Source: Marinospirillum alkaliphilum DSM 21637 (lineage in GTDB: Bacteria > Pseudomonadota > Gammaproteobacteria > Pseudomonadales > Halomonadaceae). From it: a DNA stretch of 64,000 bases. A program made the translations under genes and the position numbers. Below the pieces are notes generated by a model, which saw nothing but the letters and a program-made list of their open reading frames with translations, searched no databases and was not told where the DNA came from. Below, piece by piece: positions 54,077 through 63,497 of this stretch. Within the stretch, counting starts at the first letter, position 1; each line of letters starts with the position of its first letter. The stretch lies in contig NZ_FPJW01000012.1 in the NCBI RefSeq assembly GCF_900119735.1, forward strand, positions 1-64,000. Direction: 5' to 3'.

Positions 54077-55262
54077 ATTGAATCAGGAGCAGGCTCTGCA
54101 CCCTCTGCTGCGACAGGCGTTTCGTCCGCTGTTTCTGCTGGGTGCCCTGTTCAGTCTGCTGGCCATGTTGTTATGGGGATTGTTGTTAACGGGCCGGGTG
54201 ATGTTTGAGCCTTATGGTGGCCTGATGTTCTGGCATCAGCATGAGATGCTGTTCGGCTTTGTGGCAGCCATCATTGTCGGTTTTCTGCTGACTGCAGTAC
54301 AGAACTGGACCGGCGTCAGGGCCACACATGGCCGTCTGCTGCTGTGGCTTACTGTGATCTGGCTGGCCGGTCGGGTGCTGATGTTCTGGAATCCCGGTGT
54401 ACCGGGCTGGCTGGCGGCTGGTGTGGATCTGGTTTTTTTACCGGTGGCAGCACTGCTGTTCGGGTTGATTCTGGTGCAGGCCGGGAAATGGCGGAATCTG
54501 TTTTTTGTGCCGCTGCTGCTGTTGCTGACGGTCTGTAATCTGCTGATGCATCTTGGTGTGCTCTGGCAGCAACCGGTATTGCAGCAGCAGGGTGCACTGA
54601 CGGCTGTGTGGCTGATCACCCTGGTGATGGCGATCGTGTCGGGCCGGGTGTTGCCGATGTTCACCGCCAATGGCACCGGCACTCCAAAAGTGGCGGATCA
54701 TCCCTGGTTGGATCGGTGGTTTCTGGGTGCCCTGTGGTTGATTGTATTCCTGCATCTGACCGGGTTGCAGATCCACGTGCCGGATACCTGGCTGGCACTC
54801 TTGTATGGCCTGGCAGCACTGCTGGGTTTCTGGCGGGTCTTGCGGGTGAAAATCTGGGTGACCTGGCGTGTGCCACTGCTCTGGTCTCTGCATCTGGCCT
54901 GCTGGTTCATTCCGCTGGGACTGGCACTGTTTGCGGCCGCCGCCGCAGGCCTGCCGGTGCCGCGCTCAACCGCGCTGCATGCGCTGGCAGTGGGTGCCAT
55001 GGGCTTGATGATTCTGGCGATGATGGCCCGCATTTCCCTTGGGCACACGGGGCGTTTGTTACAAGCAAAACCGGTGATGTCCCTGGCCTTTTTGTTGATC
55101 CTGCTGGTGGCAGGTGCAAGAGTGCTGGCTCCCTGGTTGCCGGGTAGCCTGGTGTTCTGGTATCAGTTGGCGGCTGCAGGCTGGGTGCTGGCTTATGCCT
55201 GTTATTGCCTGGTGTACTGGCCGGTTTTGACGCGTCCGCGTGCGGATGGTCGTCCCGGTTGA
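54063..55262 (+). CDS. nnrS: NnrS family haem/copper membrane protein
   Basis: 399 residues from the ATG at 54063; the frame upstream of it lies in mrpG. Twelve hydrophobic helices. NnrS motifs: FRPLFLLGALFSLLAMLLW, WHQHEMLFGFVAAIIVGFLLTAVQNWTG (the WHxHEMLFG signature), and GRVLPMFTANG near residue 195, then MARISLGHTGR. NnrS protects against nitric oxide in denitrifiers and Vibrio. Its start inside mrpG suggests co-transcription with mrp. Confidence 0.9.
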   Translation: MTTPELNQEQALHPLLRQAFRPLFLLGALFSLLAMLLWGLLLTGRVMFEPYGGLMFWHQHEMLFGFVAAIIVGFLLTAVQNWTGVRATHGRLLLWLTVIWLAGRVLMFWNPGVPGWLAAGVDLVFLPVAALLFGLILVQAGKWRNLFFVPLLLLLTVCNLLMHLGVLWQQPVLQQQGALTAVWLITLVMAIVSGRVLPMFTANGTGTPKVADHPWLDRWFLGALWLIVFLHLTGLQIHVPDTWLALLYGLAALLGFWRVLRVKIWVTWRVPLLWSLHLACWFIPLGLALFAAAAAGLPVPRSTALHALAVGAMGLMILAMMARISLGHTGRLLQAKPVMSLAFLLILLVAGARVLAPWLPGSLVFWYQLAAAGWVLAYACYCLVYWPVLTRPRADGRPG

Positions 55263-55367
55263 TCGCGGAAGCGGCGGATGAACGATTTTGCCCTGCCCGC
55301 GCCGATAAGGTTAATCAGATGTTTCCTGATGGGGCTTTCTTGATGGAGTGCTTTTAATGAAGTGCGA

Positions 55368-55426
55368 GGGTGGATTTTACCCTTCAGGGTTTAATTAACC
55401 CTTTCTGGTCGGGGTTGATAATACCC
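55368..55426 (+). promoter_or_regulatory. Three NorR-like sites before ric
   Basis: GGGTGGATTTTACCC (55368-55382), GGGTTTAATTAACCC (55387-55401) and GGGTTGATAATACCC (55412-55426) each fit GT-N7-AC with GGG/CCC flanks, as in NorR enhancers, which also come in threes before norVW. They are spaced 19 and 25 bases apart. In the remaining part of 55263-55520 only the promoter at 55466 was seen. Confidence 0.8.
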
Positions 55427-55465
55427 TGATATCTTTTTTTATCTTGATAAACAGTGGTTTATTTT

Positions 55466-55481
55466 TGGCATGAGGGTTGCT
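55466..55481 (+). promoter_or_regulatory. Sigma-54 promoter of ric
   Basis: TGGCATGAGGGTTGCT fits TGGCACGN4TTGCW with one mismatch and the strict GG-N10-GC spacing (GG 55467-55468, GC 55479-55480). Transcription should start near 55492, about 30 bases before the ric ATG. Confidence 0.85.
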
Positions 55482-55520
55482 TTGAATCAGGGGATATCTG
55501 TTCCTGAGAGGAGAAAACAC

Positions 55521-56201
55521 ATGCAACTACTGGATCAACCCCTGGGCAAGCTGGCGACTGAAATCAACGGTGCCACTCGCATTTTCCATCAACACAAGCT
55601 GGATTTCTGCTGCGGTGGACAACAGACCCTGGCTGATGCCCTGGCCAAACAGCAACTGGATGCAGCACCGATTCTGCAAGCACTGGAGCAGTTGCAGCAG
55701 CAGCCCCCGGCTAAAGACTGGCGAAAAGAGTCTGCCAAAACACTGGTTGAGCATATCCTGCAGCGTTATCACCAACGCCATCGGGAGCAGTTGCCTGAGC
55801 TGATTCGTCTGGCGCTGCGGGTTGAGCAGGTGCATGGTCATGCCGAGGAATGCCCGCTGGGGCTGGCTGAGCATCTGCAGAACATGCAGCAGGAACTGGA
55901 TAGCCACATGCGCAAGGAAGAGCAGATCCTTTTTCCGATGCTGCAACAGGGCATTTATCCTTCCGGCCCGATTCATGTGATGCAGGAAGAACACTTGCAG
56001 CATGGTGAAGAACTGGACAAGCTGGACTATCTGACCAATGGCATCACTCTGCCGGAAGGCGCCTGCAACACCTGGACCGCCTTGTATCGCGGCTTGCAGG
56101 AGCTGAAAGAAGACCTGATGGAGCACATACTGCTGGAAAACGAGGTGTTGTTTGTGCAGCCTCTGCAGACCAGTGAAACCTGTTGTGGCAGCTGTCAGTG
56201 A
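55521..56201 (+). CDS. ric: Iron-sulfur cluster repair protein Ric (YtfE/ScdA/DnrN)
   Basis: 226 residues from the ATG at 55521, which has GAGAGGAG before it; a frame opening further upstream at 55470 is inside the promoter region. N-terminal ScdA domain with the CCGGQQTL motif (Cys pair at residues about 29-30) and a hemerythrin-like di-iron domain (H-box residues in EQVHGHAEECPLGLAEHL, MRKEEQILFPM, HVMQEEH, LENEVLFVQ). It repairs Fe-S clusters damaged by nitric oxide. A sigma-54 promoter with three NorR-type sites implies induction by NO. The norR gene is not in the window. Confidence 0.93.
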   Translation: MQLLDQPLGKLATEINGATRIFHQHKLDFCCGGQQTLADALAKQQLDAAPILQALEQLQQQPPAKDWRKESAKTLVEHILQRYHQRHREQLPELIRLALRVEQVHGHAEECPLGLAEHLQNMQQELDSHMRKEEQILFPMLQQGIYPSGPIHVMQEEHLQHGEELDKLDYLTNGITLPEGACNTWTALYRGLQELKEDLMEHILLENEVLFVQPLQTSETCCGSCQ

Positions 56202-56216
56202 AGCGGCTGACTTTGT

Positions 56217-58001
56217 TCAGATAGTGATCTGTTGCAGGTCCGGGTGGCTGATGATCAGCAGTGTCATGTCATCCTGGGGTGGCCCGGAGGCCAGCAGCTG
56301 GCTGATCACCTTGTCGGGCTGATAGTGCTGCAGGATCAGGTTTTCAGCCAGCAGTTTGTAAGCACGGCTTTTTTTCTGCCCGCGGGTGTGTTCTATCAAT
56401 CCATCAGACAGCAGGATGATGGAGTGATCCGTCAGACTGATGGTGTTGGGTTTCACTTCCTCTTTGCTGAGAGGGGTGGCACCTAGCGGCAGAAAGTCGG
56501 ATGCCAGCAGCCGGGCCTGGTTTTTCCGGTCCAGCAGCAGTGTGTCTGGCATGGCAGCATTCCATAACTGTGCCTGCTGCAGATTCAGATCCAGGCTGAT
56601 GAAGGCTGCCGCCACCAGCCGGTCACCAGGCAGGATCTGTTCCAGTTTCTGATTGGCTTCACAAATGATGTCGGTCAGCTCAAAGCCTTTTTCTGACATC
56701 GAACGAAAGATCTGAATCAGGGGTAGCAGGCTGATGGCAGCAGACAGGCCATGGCCGGTAGCATCCAGAATCAGCAGGTGGTAAACACCGGATTTTGGTG
56801 TTCTGGACAACATCACAAAATCACCGCTGAACTCATGGCCGACACAGGGCTGAATGGCATAGTTGATGCCTTGTGGCCGAATCTGCTGGCTGCTCCTGGT
56901 GATGGCATCATAAACCTGTTTGGCCAGCACCGAGTCGGCAGCCTTTTCATTGAGCAATTGCAGCAGCAGCTCTCTTTTATCCTTGATGGACTTATGGGTT
57001 TCGGCAGAGACCAGCAGAATGATCAGTAGAAACAGCATGAAAAAAGACACCAGGCTGGCCGTGGTGGTCTGGGTGGATTGAAGCTGCTGTGTGTTTTCAT
57101 TGATCAGGTTATTGATGACGCGCAGCTCGGTATCCAGCAGCTGATTGATCGCCTGGCTGCTGAGGTGAAACCATTGTTCGTAAGTGATCGGTTGCAGGTT
57201 GGTTGTTGCTGCGGATGCTGCGAGTGAGTGTTGAATGATTTGCAGCATCCTTTGCAGGCTGTCCTGTGTCATGAACTGATCCAGTGCCAGACGTGTGGGT
57301 TGATCGGAATACTTGAATGCGTGGTTGATCAGCAGGTGAAATTCAGTTCTGAGTTGTATGAGCTGTTGTTCATCGGCACTGCTGACGGTGTTTCTGGCCA
57401 GAATCGGGGTCATCAGGGCACGTGTTTGTCCCAGTCGTTCTTTGGCTTCTGAAATCAGCAGCAGGATTTTCACCTGATTGTTGTAATGGAGGTTGTTCAG
57501 TTTGCCGGTGGCATCGGCCATCAGCAGCAGGTCGGAAATCATGCTTGTGTAGTACTGGTGGCAGGTTTCGGGAGTGACGTGCAGTTGATCCACCTCCGAT
57601 CGTTGTTCCGGTAGTGCCTGCAGGGCTGCACTGAGTCGCTGGAAGTGTGTTCCATCCGTTGGTGTGTGTGGGCGGTTTGCCAGTTGCAGAAACTGTGCAC
57701 TCAAGCGGTCGGTTTGTTGCCGGATGCTGGTCATTGAGCTCATGTGGTGATGCCCGCTGGATACCAGAATCAGGTTGGTGGCACCTCTTTCCATGGCCAG
57801 GGCATCCACCAACTCACTCAGCAGTTGCAGGTTGCGGATGGATTCCCGGTGCAACTGCAGCTGGCTGATCTGTGCAAAGCGGTCGATGGCCACACTGATG
57901 ATGATGCCACCCAGCAACAAGACCGGCGCAATGATCAGAACCAGCAGGCGAGTGGTCAGCCAGGATGGGTCTTTGTTGCTGTGGTCTGCTGCTGTCGGCA
58001 T
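56217..58001 (-). CDS. NIT-domain SpoIIE-type protein phosphatase
   Basis: 594 residues. TM1 (LLVLIIAPVLLLGGIIISVAI), a periplasmic NIT domain (LSELVDALAMERGATNLILVSS; the ERG motif is typical of nitrate/nitrite-sensing NIT domains), TM2 (ASLVSFFMLFLLIILLVSA), then a PP2C/SpoIIE phosphatase domain with GHEFSGDFVM, LLILDATGHGLSAA and GPPQDDMTLLII. It probably dephosphorylates an anti-sigma antagonist or similar in response to nitrate/nitrite; no STAS or anti-sigma gene is nearby. It converges with ric. Confidence 0.82.
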   Translation of the reverse strand: MPTAADHSNKDPSWLTTRLLVLIIAPVLLLGGIIISVAIDRFAQISQLQLHRESIRNLQLLSELVDALAMERGATNLILVSSGHHHMSSMTSIRQQTDRLSAQFLQLANRPHTPTDGTHFQRLSAALQALPEQRSEVDQLHVTPETCHQYYTSMISDLLLMADATGKLNNLHYNNQVKILLLISEAKERLGQTRALMTPILARNTVSSADEQQLIQLRTEFHLLINHAFKYSDQPTRLALDQFMTQDSLQRMLQIIQHSLAASAATTNLQPITYEQWFHLSSQAINQLLDTELRVINNLINENTQQLQSTQTTTASLVSFFMLFLLIILLVSAETHKSIKDKRELLLQLLNEKAADSVLAKQVYDAITRSSQQIRPQGINYAIQPCVGHEFSGDFVMLSRTPKSGVYHLLILDATGHGLSAAISLLPLIQIFRSMSEKGFELTDIICEANQKLEQILPGDRLVAAAFISLDLNLQQAQLWNAAMPDTLLLDRKNQARLLASDFLPLGATPLSKEEVKPNTISLTDHSIILLSDGLIEHTRGQKKSRAYKLLAENLILQHYQPDKVISQLLASGPPQDDMTLLIISHPDLQQITI

Positions 58002-58025
58002 CTGTCTTTGCCTCCACCACCGGGT

Positions 58026-58556
58026 TCAACCGGGACGAAATGCCTTGATCACCTGTTCATCACAGACCAGATAAGGACCATCCATCAGATCAATGCAATA
58101 AGGAATGGCTGGGAATACGGCGTCCAGGCATTGACGGATGGCTTTGGGTTTACCGGGTAGGTTAACAATCAGGCTGTTGCCTCTGAGGCCTGCGGTCTGG
58201 CGTGACAGAATGGCTGTGGGTACATACTTGAGGGACTCCATGCGCATCAGCTCACCGAAGCCCGGCATCATGCGCTCACAGACGGCTTCGGTGGCTTCCG
58301 GGGTGACATCCCGGCTGGCCGGACCCGTGCCACCGGTGGTGACCACCAGGCAGCAGTGTTCCTGATCCACCAGTTCTTTCAGGGTGGTTTCAATCTGTGG
58401 CTGTTCATCAGGGATCAGGCGGTAAACGGCTTCCCAGTCACTGCTCAGATAGGCTTTCAGGGTGTCAATGATGGCCTGTCCGGACAGGTCTTCATAAATG
58501 CCGGCGCTGGCGCGGTCGCTGACGGTGACAATACCGATTCGAGCAGTCTGGGTCAT
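58026..58556 (-). CDS. mog: Molybdopterin adenylyltransferase Mog
   Basis: 176 residues from the ATG at 58556 (the longer frame covers the upstream gene). MoaB/Mog fold: RIGIVTVSDRASAGIYEDLSG, VVTTGGTGPASRDVTPEAT, and SLIVNLPGKPKAIRQCLDAVFP. It adenylates molybdopterin before Mo insertion by MoeA. MoaB-type function is the alternative. It starts 8 bases after the DUF gene upstream, so the two are co-transcribed. Confidence 0.9.
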   Translation of the reverse strand: MTQTARIGIVTVSDRASAGIYEDLSGQAIIDTLKAYLSSDWEAVYRLIPDEQPQIETTLKELVDQEHCCLVVTTGGTGPASRDVTPEATEAVCERMMPGFGELMRMESLKYVPTAILSRQTAGLRGNSLIVNLPGKPKAIRQCLDAVFPAIPYCIDLMDGPYLVCDEQVIKAFRPG

Positions 58557-58564
58557 GGTGAGTC

Positions 58565-58969
58565 TCAGTTGAGTTGAACAAGTTCTCCCTGGCGACTGAA
58601 GGCCAGAAAGCGTGAAATCATGCCTGATTGAATCTGCTGCATCATCATTTTCAGTGGCTGCAGGCATTCCTCGCTGGTGGGAGGCATGCCGCCCCGGCCA
58701 CTCATGGCGGCCACAAAAGCGATGTCCCAGTCATGGCCGGTCTGTTCCGATTCACTGACCAGGGTGGTGAAATCCCTGACTTCTTCGGGGGTGCGATCCA
58801 CACAGATGACTGGATTGAGTACGCCCCCCTCTCCTTGTTCAAAGGCTTTTTTCTGGGCCGGGGTGGCGTCTTCGGGAAGTTCTGCCTTGCTGAAAACGAA
58901 CAGCAGGCGCTGAGGTTCCGGTTGCTCCTCTGCCAGTGCAATCAGATCCTGGTAGGTGTTGATGTTCAC
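58565..58969 (-). CDS. Conserved protein of unknown function in Moco operon
   Basis: 134 residues, mostly soluble. The pattern PEPQRLLFVFSKAELPEDATP, VDRTPEEVRDF and WDIAFVAAMSGRGGMPPTSEE matches a family often labelled ribonucleotide reductase subunit alpha in databases; nothing in it resembles RNR, and I consider that name wrong. It sits directly before mog, which hints at a Moco link. A NarL-like pair of heptamers lies 64 bases before the start. Confidence 0.7.
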   Translation of the reverse strand: MNINTYQDLIALAEEQPEPQRLLFVFSKAELPEDATPAQKKAFEQGEGGVLNPVICVDRTPEEVRDFTTLVSESEQTGHDWDIAFVAAMSGRGGMPPTSEECLQPLKMMMQQIQSGMISRFLAFSRQGELVQLN

Positions 58970-59032
58970 GATGTACCCCTATGACGGATGTTGGTTTTCT
59001 CCGAGTCTGGCAGGGTTTTCAGGCGTGAACAT

Positions 59033-59047
59033 TACCCATCAGAGGTA
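59033..59047. promoter_or_regulatory. NarL-like heptamer pair before DUF-mog
   Basis: TACCCAT-C-AGAGGTA: both arms fit TACYYMT, but the spacer is one base rather than two, so binding is less certain. The region 58970-59071 holds nothing else clear. Confidence 0.4.
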
Positions 59048-59071
59048 GCTGCTGTCTGCTGATTGGAGTAG

Positions 59072-60106
59072 TCAGCCACCGGTCATGTTCATCAGGCGCA
59101 CCACCTGCACATCACCGTCATTGGTGAAGTGATGGCGTTCGGGTTTTAATCCCATGGCATCCATGATGGCCTGTTTCAACGGCTCGTTGTTGCCAGGATG
59201 GCTGCGCAGTATCGGGCGCAGATCCACCGAGTGGTCATTACCCAGGCACAGCAGCAGGCGTCCTTCCACGGTCACTCGCACGCGGTTGCAATCGCCGCAG
59301 AAGTTGTGGGAGTGGGGCGAGATGAAGCCGATGCGGGTGGTTGAGTCGGCCATGCGGTGATAACGGGACGGGCCAGCGGTCTGGCTGTCACAGGCACTCA
59401 GGGCATAACGCTGTTCAATGATCCGGTGCACTTCATCACTGGAGCAGTAGGTTTCACCGCGCTGGTGATCGGACACCACGCCCAGCGGCATTTCCTCGAT
59501 AAAGCTGATGTCGATGCCTTTGCTACGGGCAAACTCCACCAGATCGAGCACTTCGTCTTCATTGCGTCCCTTCATGATCACGGCATTCAATTTGATGCCG
59601 GTGAAGCCAGCATCGATGGCTGCATCGATGCCCTGCAGTACCTTGTTCAGGTCGCCGTTGCGGGTGATGCGGCGGAATTTTTCCGGGTCCAGTGAATCCA
59701 GGCTGATATTCAGGCGTTGCAGACCACCGGCAAACAGGGCTTCGGCATAACGGGGTAATTGGCTGCCGTTGGTGGTCATGGCAAAGTCTTTCAGGCCAAG
59801 GGTGCCGATGAAATCCACCAGTTGTGTCAGGTCACGGCGCACCAGCGGCTCGCCCCCGGTCAGGCGAATTTTTTCCACCCCCAGTTCCGCAAAAGCTTGT
59901 GCCACACGACCGATTTCTTCCAGCGTGAGAATGGCATCTCGTGGCAGGAAGGTCATGTCTTCACTCATGCAATAAACACAGCGGAAGTCACAACGATCCG
60001 TCACTGACAGGCGTACATAGGTCACCTGACGACCGAAGTTGTCGATCAGTCGTGCCGGGGTCTGTTCAGCAATCATATGGGGTGGATCATAAACGGGCCG
60101 GTTCAT
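59072..60106 (-). CDS. moaA: GTP 3',8-cyclase MoaA
   Basis: 344 residues. Radical-SAM cysteines in [11 protein letters not shown] near residue 38, [12 protein letters not shown], and a second cluster near the C terminus ([21 protein letters not shown]). Ends with MNMTGG, the Gly-Gly tail needed by MoaA. It makes the first Moco intermediate with MoaC. Overlaps moaE by 4 bases. Confidence 0.96.
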   Translation of the reverse strand: MNRPVYDPPHMIAEQTPARLIDNFGRQVTYVRLSVTDRCDFRCVYCMSEDMTFLPRDAILTLEEIGRVAQAFAELGVEKIRLTGGEPLVRRDLTQLVDFIGTLGLKDFAMTTNGSQLPRYAEALFAGGLQRLNISLDSLDPEKFRRITRNGDLNKVLQGIDAAIDAGFTGIKLNAVIMKGRNEDEVLDLVEFARSKGIDISFIEEMPLGVVSDHQRGETYCSSDEVHRIIEQRYALSACDSQTAGPSRYHRMADSTTRIGFISPHSHNFCGDCNRVRVTVEGRLLLCLGNDHSVDLRPILRSHPGNNEPLKQAIMDAMGLKPERHHFTNDGDVQVVRLMNMTGG

Positions 60107-60597
60107 TGTTCTTCTGCCTTGGCCGTTGCCTGTTGTGGGGTTTGCCAGCGAGCGGCGGCGGCTGAGTCACTGTGACGGGCGCTGACCCAGTAATCGCCGC
60201 TGCGGGTGTGTTCTTTTTTCCAGAAGGGCGCGCGGGTTTTCAGGAAATCCATGATGAAGTTACAGGCATCAAAAGCCGCCTGGCGGTGCGCCGAGGCAGT
60301 GACCACCAGCACAATCGGGTCACCGGGTTCCAGTCGCCCGATGCGGTGAATCACGCGGGTGCCCTTGAGCGGCCAGCGTGTTTCGGCCTCCTGCACTATC
60401 TGCTCCAGAGCCTGTTCGGTCATGCCGGGGTAGTGTTCCAGGGTCAGGGCGATGACATCCGGTTTTTCGTTGAAGTCCCGCACGTAACCGACAAAACTGA
60501 CCACGGCACCCAGATCGGTGCGTTCAGCAGTCAACTGGTCGATTTCCCGGCCGCTGTCAAACGCTTCGGCCTGTACCCGAATCAGGTTGGGGTTCAT
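60103..60597 (-). CDS. moaE: Molybdopterin synthase large subunit MoaE
   Basis: 164 residues. [31 protein letters not shown] and the catalytic lysine region [17 protein letters not shown]. It works with the MoaD domain of the upstream fusion protein to add the dithiolene sulfurs. It begins 3 bases after moaCD. Confidence 0.94.
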   Translation of the reverse strand: MNPNLIRVQAEAFDSGREIDQLTAERTDLGAVVSFVGYVRDFNEKPDVIALTLEHYPGMTEQALEQIVQEAETRWPLKGTRVIHRIGRLEPGDPIVLVVTASAHRQAAFDACNFIMDFLKTRAPFWKKEHTRSGDYWVSARHSDSAAAARWQTPQQATAKAEEQ

Positions 60598-60600
60598 CCT

Positions 60601-61413
60601 TCAACCTCCGGTGACCGGTGGGAAAAAGGCCACTTCATCCCCGGCAGAGATGGTTTGGCCGGGTTTGGCCATCTGCTGGTTCACGGCCATCAGCAGATTG
60701 CTGCCGGACAGATAACGCTGCCAGACTTCACCACGCGCACGCAGCTGCTGGAGCAGGTCATCCAGCGTGGTGCCAGGCAGCTGATCCAGCGGCAGATCCA
60801 GTTTATCCACACCCAGTTGCTCACGCAGCTCAGCAAAAAACTGCACCTGAATCATGGCTTCACTGGATGTTGCCGCGGATGCAGTGTTGGGTAGCGGTTC
60901 GGCGGTGCATGCAGGTTGATCAACCGGCTGGGGTGCTGTTTCAAAGGTCCAGTCACCGGATTTGCCACCGGTTTTTTCCAGCACCCGGATGCCTTCAATT
61001 TCCATGCGTTTATCCACCGCTTTACACATGTCATAGACGGTCAGGGCGGCAACCGAAGCGGCTGTTAATGCTTCCATTTCCACACCCGTCTGTCCGGCCA
61101 GCTTGCAGGTGGCCAGAATGCGGATGCCCGGCAGATTGGTGTCCGGGCTCAACGTCACTTCCACCTTGCTGAGTAACAGCGGGTGGCAGAGCGGAATCAG
61201 TTCGGGGGTTTTTTTGGCCGCCATGATGCCGGCAATCCGTGCGGTGGCCAGTACATCACCCTTGGGGTGATCGCCGTCGACAATCATCTGCAGTGTGGTG
61301 GCATGCATGCGTACGCTGGCGCAGGCCTGAGCGGTGCGGGTGGTGACCTGCTTTTCGGAAACATCCACCATGCGGGCTTCGCCACGGGCATTCAGGTGTG
61401 TAAGCTGGTTCAT
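60601..61413 (-). CDS. moaC-moaD: MoaC-MoaD fusion protein
   Basis: 270 residues from the ATG at 61413, which overlaps the moeA stop. Residues about 1-160 are MoaC ([29 protein letters not shown] and [25 protein letters not shown]; complete). A 26-residue linker rich in Pro/Ala follows. Residues 187-270 are MoaD ([18 protein letters not shown] ... FFPPVTGG), ending in the free Gly-Gly needed for thiocarboxylation. No stop or shift separates the parts. The MoaD Met (near base 60855) might allow separate translation but has no clear ribosome site. Fusions of MoaD with MoaE or MoaC with MoaB are better known; this arrangement is uncommon. Confidence 0.9.
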   Translation of the reverse strand: MNQLTHLNARGEARMVDVSEKQVTTRTAQACASVRMHATTLQMIVDGDHPKGDVLATARIAGIMAAKKTPELIPLCHPLLLSKVEVTLSPDTNLPGIRILATCKLAGQTGVEMEALTAASVAALTVYDMCKAVDKRMEIEGIRVLEKTGGKSGDWTFETAPQPVDQPACTAEPLPNTASAATSSEAMIQVQFFAELREQLGVDKLDLPLDQLPGTTLDDLLQQLRARGEVWQRYLSGSNLLMAVNQQMAKPGQTISAGDEVAFFPPVTGG

Positions 61414-62702
61414 TCTGCTGTTCCTCTGTAACCGGGCAGCCATTCATGGAAAGGGTAGATGTCCACGGGTGCACCTGCCGGAATTTCAGCCTGATCATCT
61501 GCGATGCGAATCAGGCAGTTGCCCTGGTGAACCGAGGTGAGCATGCCGGACCCCTGTGGACCGGTGGTTTTCACCTGCAGCTGGCCGTTGCTGCTGATGC
61601 TGAACACCCCGCGGTGGAAATCACTGCGCCCCGTGCGGCTTTTTAAATGTTCGATACTGCTGGCGCGCCAGGGTGCAGGGAGGCGTTGCTGGCATCCCTG
61701 CAGCTGCTGAATCAGGGGTTGCACCAGCAGCATGAAAGTCACCACCACCGCCACCGGATTACCGGGTAATCCGGCAAACAGGCAGGTCTGACCTGCATCA
61801 TTCTGACCCAGGTGACCAAAGGCAAAAGGACGACCGGGACGCAATGCCAGTTTCCAGAAACGGGTTTCGCCCAGTTCATTCAGGGCACTGCGAACAAAGT
61901 CGGCATCCCCCATGGATACACCACCGGACGTCAGCACCAGTTGGTGCCGGTGTCTGGCTTCTGCCAGTGCAGCACGAATGCTGCCCAGATCATCCGGCAG
62001 GATGCCCAGATCGGTGACTTGGCAGCCCAGTGCCTGCAGCATGGCCTGCAGGGTGAAACGGTTGGTGTCATAAATGCCATCACCAGGTAAGGGCAGGCCC
62101 GGTGCAGTGACTTCATTGCCGGTGGAAAACACCGCAACCCGCAAGGGTTGATGAACACTCACCTCGGAAAAACCCAACGATGCCAGCAGCCCCAGTTGTG
62201 CGCTGCCGAGGGCTTGCCCGGCAGGCAGCAGGGTCTGGCCGCTGCGGATGTCTTCACCGGCCTGACGCACATTGCTGCCGGGTTTGATACTGGCTGCATC
62301 ACTGATGTTGATCTGCTTTTCATGGCGCTGACACTGTTCCACCATCACCACGGTATCGGTGCCATCCGGCAGCGGTGCGCCAGTGGTGATGTAGACACAT
62401 TCCCCGGCCTCAACCTTGCCGCTGAAACGCTGTCCGGCAAGGCTTTCACCAATCAGTTGCCATTGCTGTTGCCGGGCCAGTTCGGTGCCTTTCAGGGCAA
62501 AACCGTCCATGGCTGAGTTGGTGTTTTGCGGCACATTGATCGGAGCAATGATGGGGGCTGCCAGGTAGCATCCGGCAGCCTGCTGCAGTGGCAGGCGAAC
62601 CGCCGGTGTTTGTGCGCTGGTTGGTTGCAGCAGCGCCTGGCGCGCCTCTTCCAGCGTCAGCTGGTTTTTTTTGTCAGTGAAATCAAAGCAGCTCAGGCTC
62701 AT
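61410..62702 (-). CDS. moeA: Molybdopterin molybdenumtransferase MoeA
   Basis: 430 residues. MoeA motifs: [44 protein letters not shown]-like ([19 protein letters not shown]), STGNEV, and [12 protein letters not shown]. Inserts molybdate into adenylated molybdopterin. Overlaps mobB and moaCD by 4 bases each, the centre of a tight Moco operon. Confidence 0.95.
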   Translation of the reverse strand: MSLSCFDFTDKKNQLTLEEARQALLQPTSAQTPAVRLPLQQAAGCYLAAPIIAPINVPQNTNSAMDGFALKGTELARQQQWQLIGESLAGQRFSGKVEAGECVYITTGAPLPDGTDTVVMVEQCQRHEKQINISDAASIKPGSNVRQAGEDIRSGQTLLPAGQALGSAQLGLLASLGFSEVSVHQPLRVAVFSTGNEVTAPGLPLPGDGIYDTNRFTLQAMLQALGCQVTDLGILPDDLGSIRAALAEARHRHQLVLTSGGVSMGDADFVRSALNELGETRFWKLALRPGRPFAFGHLGQNDAGQTCLFAGLPGNPVAVVVTFMLLVQPLIQQLQGCQQRLPAPWRASSIEHLKSRTGRSDFHRGVFSISSNGQLQVKTTGPQGSGMLTSVHQGNCLIRIADDQAEIPAGAPVDIYPFHEWLPGYRGTAE

Positions 62703-63247
62703 GGCGTCACTCCTCTGGAAGGGTGGCGCTGGCAGAACTCAAGGATGAAGTCTTCCAGTTGTTCCAGATTGTTCAGATCCAGTCGTGGCAGACAGCAGTC
62801 AACCGGTATTGCATCCAACTGGTCACAGGCCACGGCCATGACATGCGGGTCTTCCCGGAAACGCCAGGGTTTGCCAACGGCCGGGCGATGCAATTCAATC
62901 TTCGGAAAGGCTTCTGCTTTAAAACCTTCGATCAGCACCAGATCCAGCAGGTCGGTATTGAGTTGTTGCAGCAGCTCCTGCAGCGCCGGTGGTTCGACCC
63001 GCTCATCTTCCACCATCAGTGCCCAGCGCTTGTGTGAGGCAATCAGCATCTGCTCTGCACCGGCATGGCGCAATTCATAACTGTCCTTGCCGGGGGTATC
63101 CACATCAAAGTCATGGTGGGCATGTTTGATGCAACCGATACGCAGCCCCCGGCTGCGCAGCCGTGGCAGCAGGGCTTTAAGCAGGGTGGTTTTTCCGGTG
63201 CCGCTCCAGGCGGCAAAGCCCAGTACTGGCAGGGGCGTCTGAATCAT
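62699..63247 (-). CDS. mobB: Molybdopterin-guanine dinucleotide biosynthesis protein MobB
   Basis: 182 residues from the ATG at 63247; an extra open stretch upstream is probably leader. P-loop GFAAWSGTGKTTLLKALLP, GLRIGCIKHAHHDFDVDTPGKDS and VLIEGFKAEAFPKIELHR are the MobB hallmarks. It binds GTP and helps MobA make bis-MGD, the cofactor form of NarG and the ArxA-like enzyme. Confidence 0.93.
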   Translation of the reverse strand: MIQTPLPVLGFAAWSGTGKTTLLKALLPRLRSRGLRIGCIKHAHHDFDVDTPGKDSYELRHAGAEQMLIASHKRWALMVEDERVEPPALQELLQQLNTDLLDLVLIEGFKAEAFPKIELHRPAVGKPWRFREDPHVMAVACDQLDAIPVDCCLPRLDLNNLEQLEDFILEFCQRHPSRGVTP

Positions 63248-63450
63248 GGGTCTGCTGGCTCCTCTATGGTCTGTTACCGAGCAAAGCCTGTGCCCCGTAA
63301 GGCAGGAATAAACTGACAAATAAGGGAAAAATCTGCCTTTTGTCCAGGAAACCATTGGCTGACGATGCGGCTTGCCTTGCCTGCGCGCATAACGTTCATC
63401 AGGAGCTTTTCAGCCCTTATGCTGCTCAGGTTTTCCCGAATATGCCATAA

Positions 63451-63497
63451 ATACGCCTGGGCGTATATGCTTCGGAGGAGGTAGTGCGACAGAGGTA
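63451..63497. promoter_or_regulatory. Dyad and NarL-like heptamers before mobB operon
   Basis: ATACGCC-TG-GGCGTAT (63451-63466) is a perfect dyad. Two direct heptamer-like words follow, GGAGGTA (63477) and AGAGGTA (63491). They lie about 200 bases before mobB and after mobA. A ModE box or Moco riboswitch was looked for and not seen. Nothing else is clear in 63248-63530. Confidence 0.4.
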
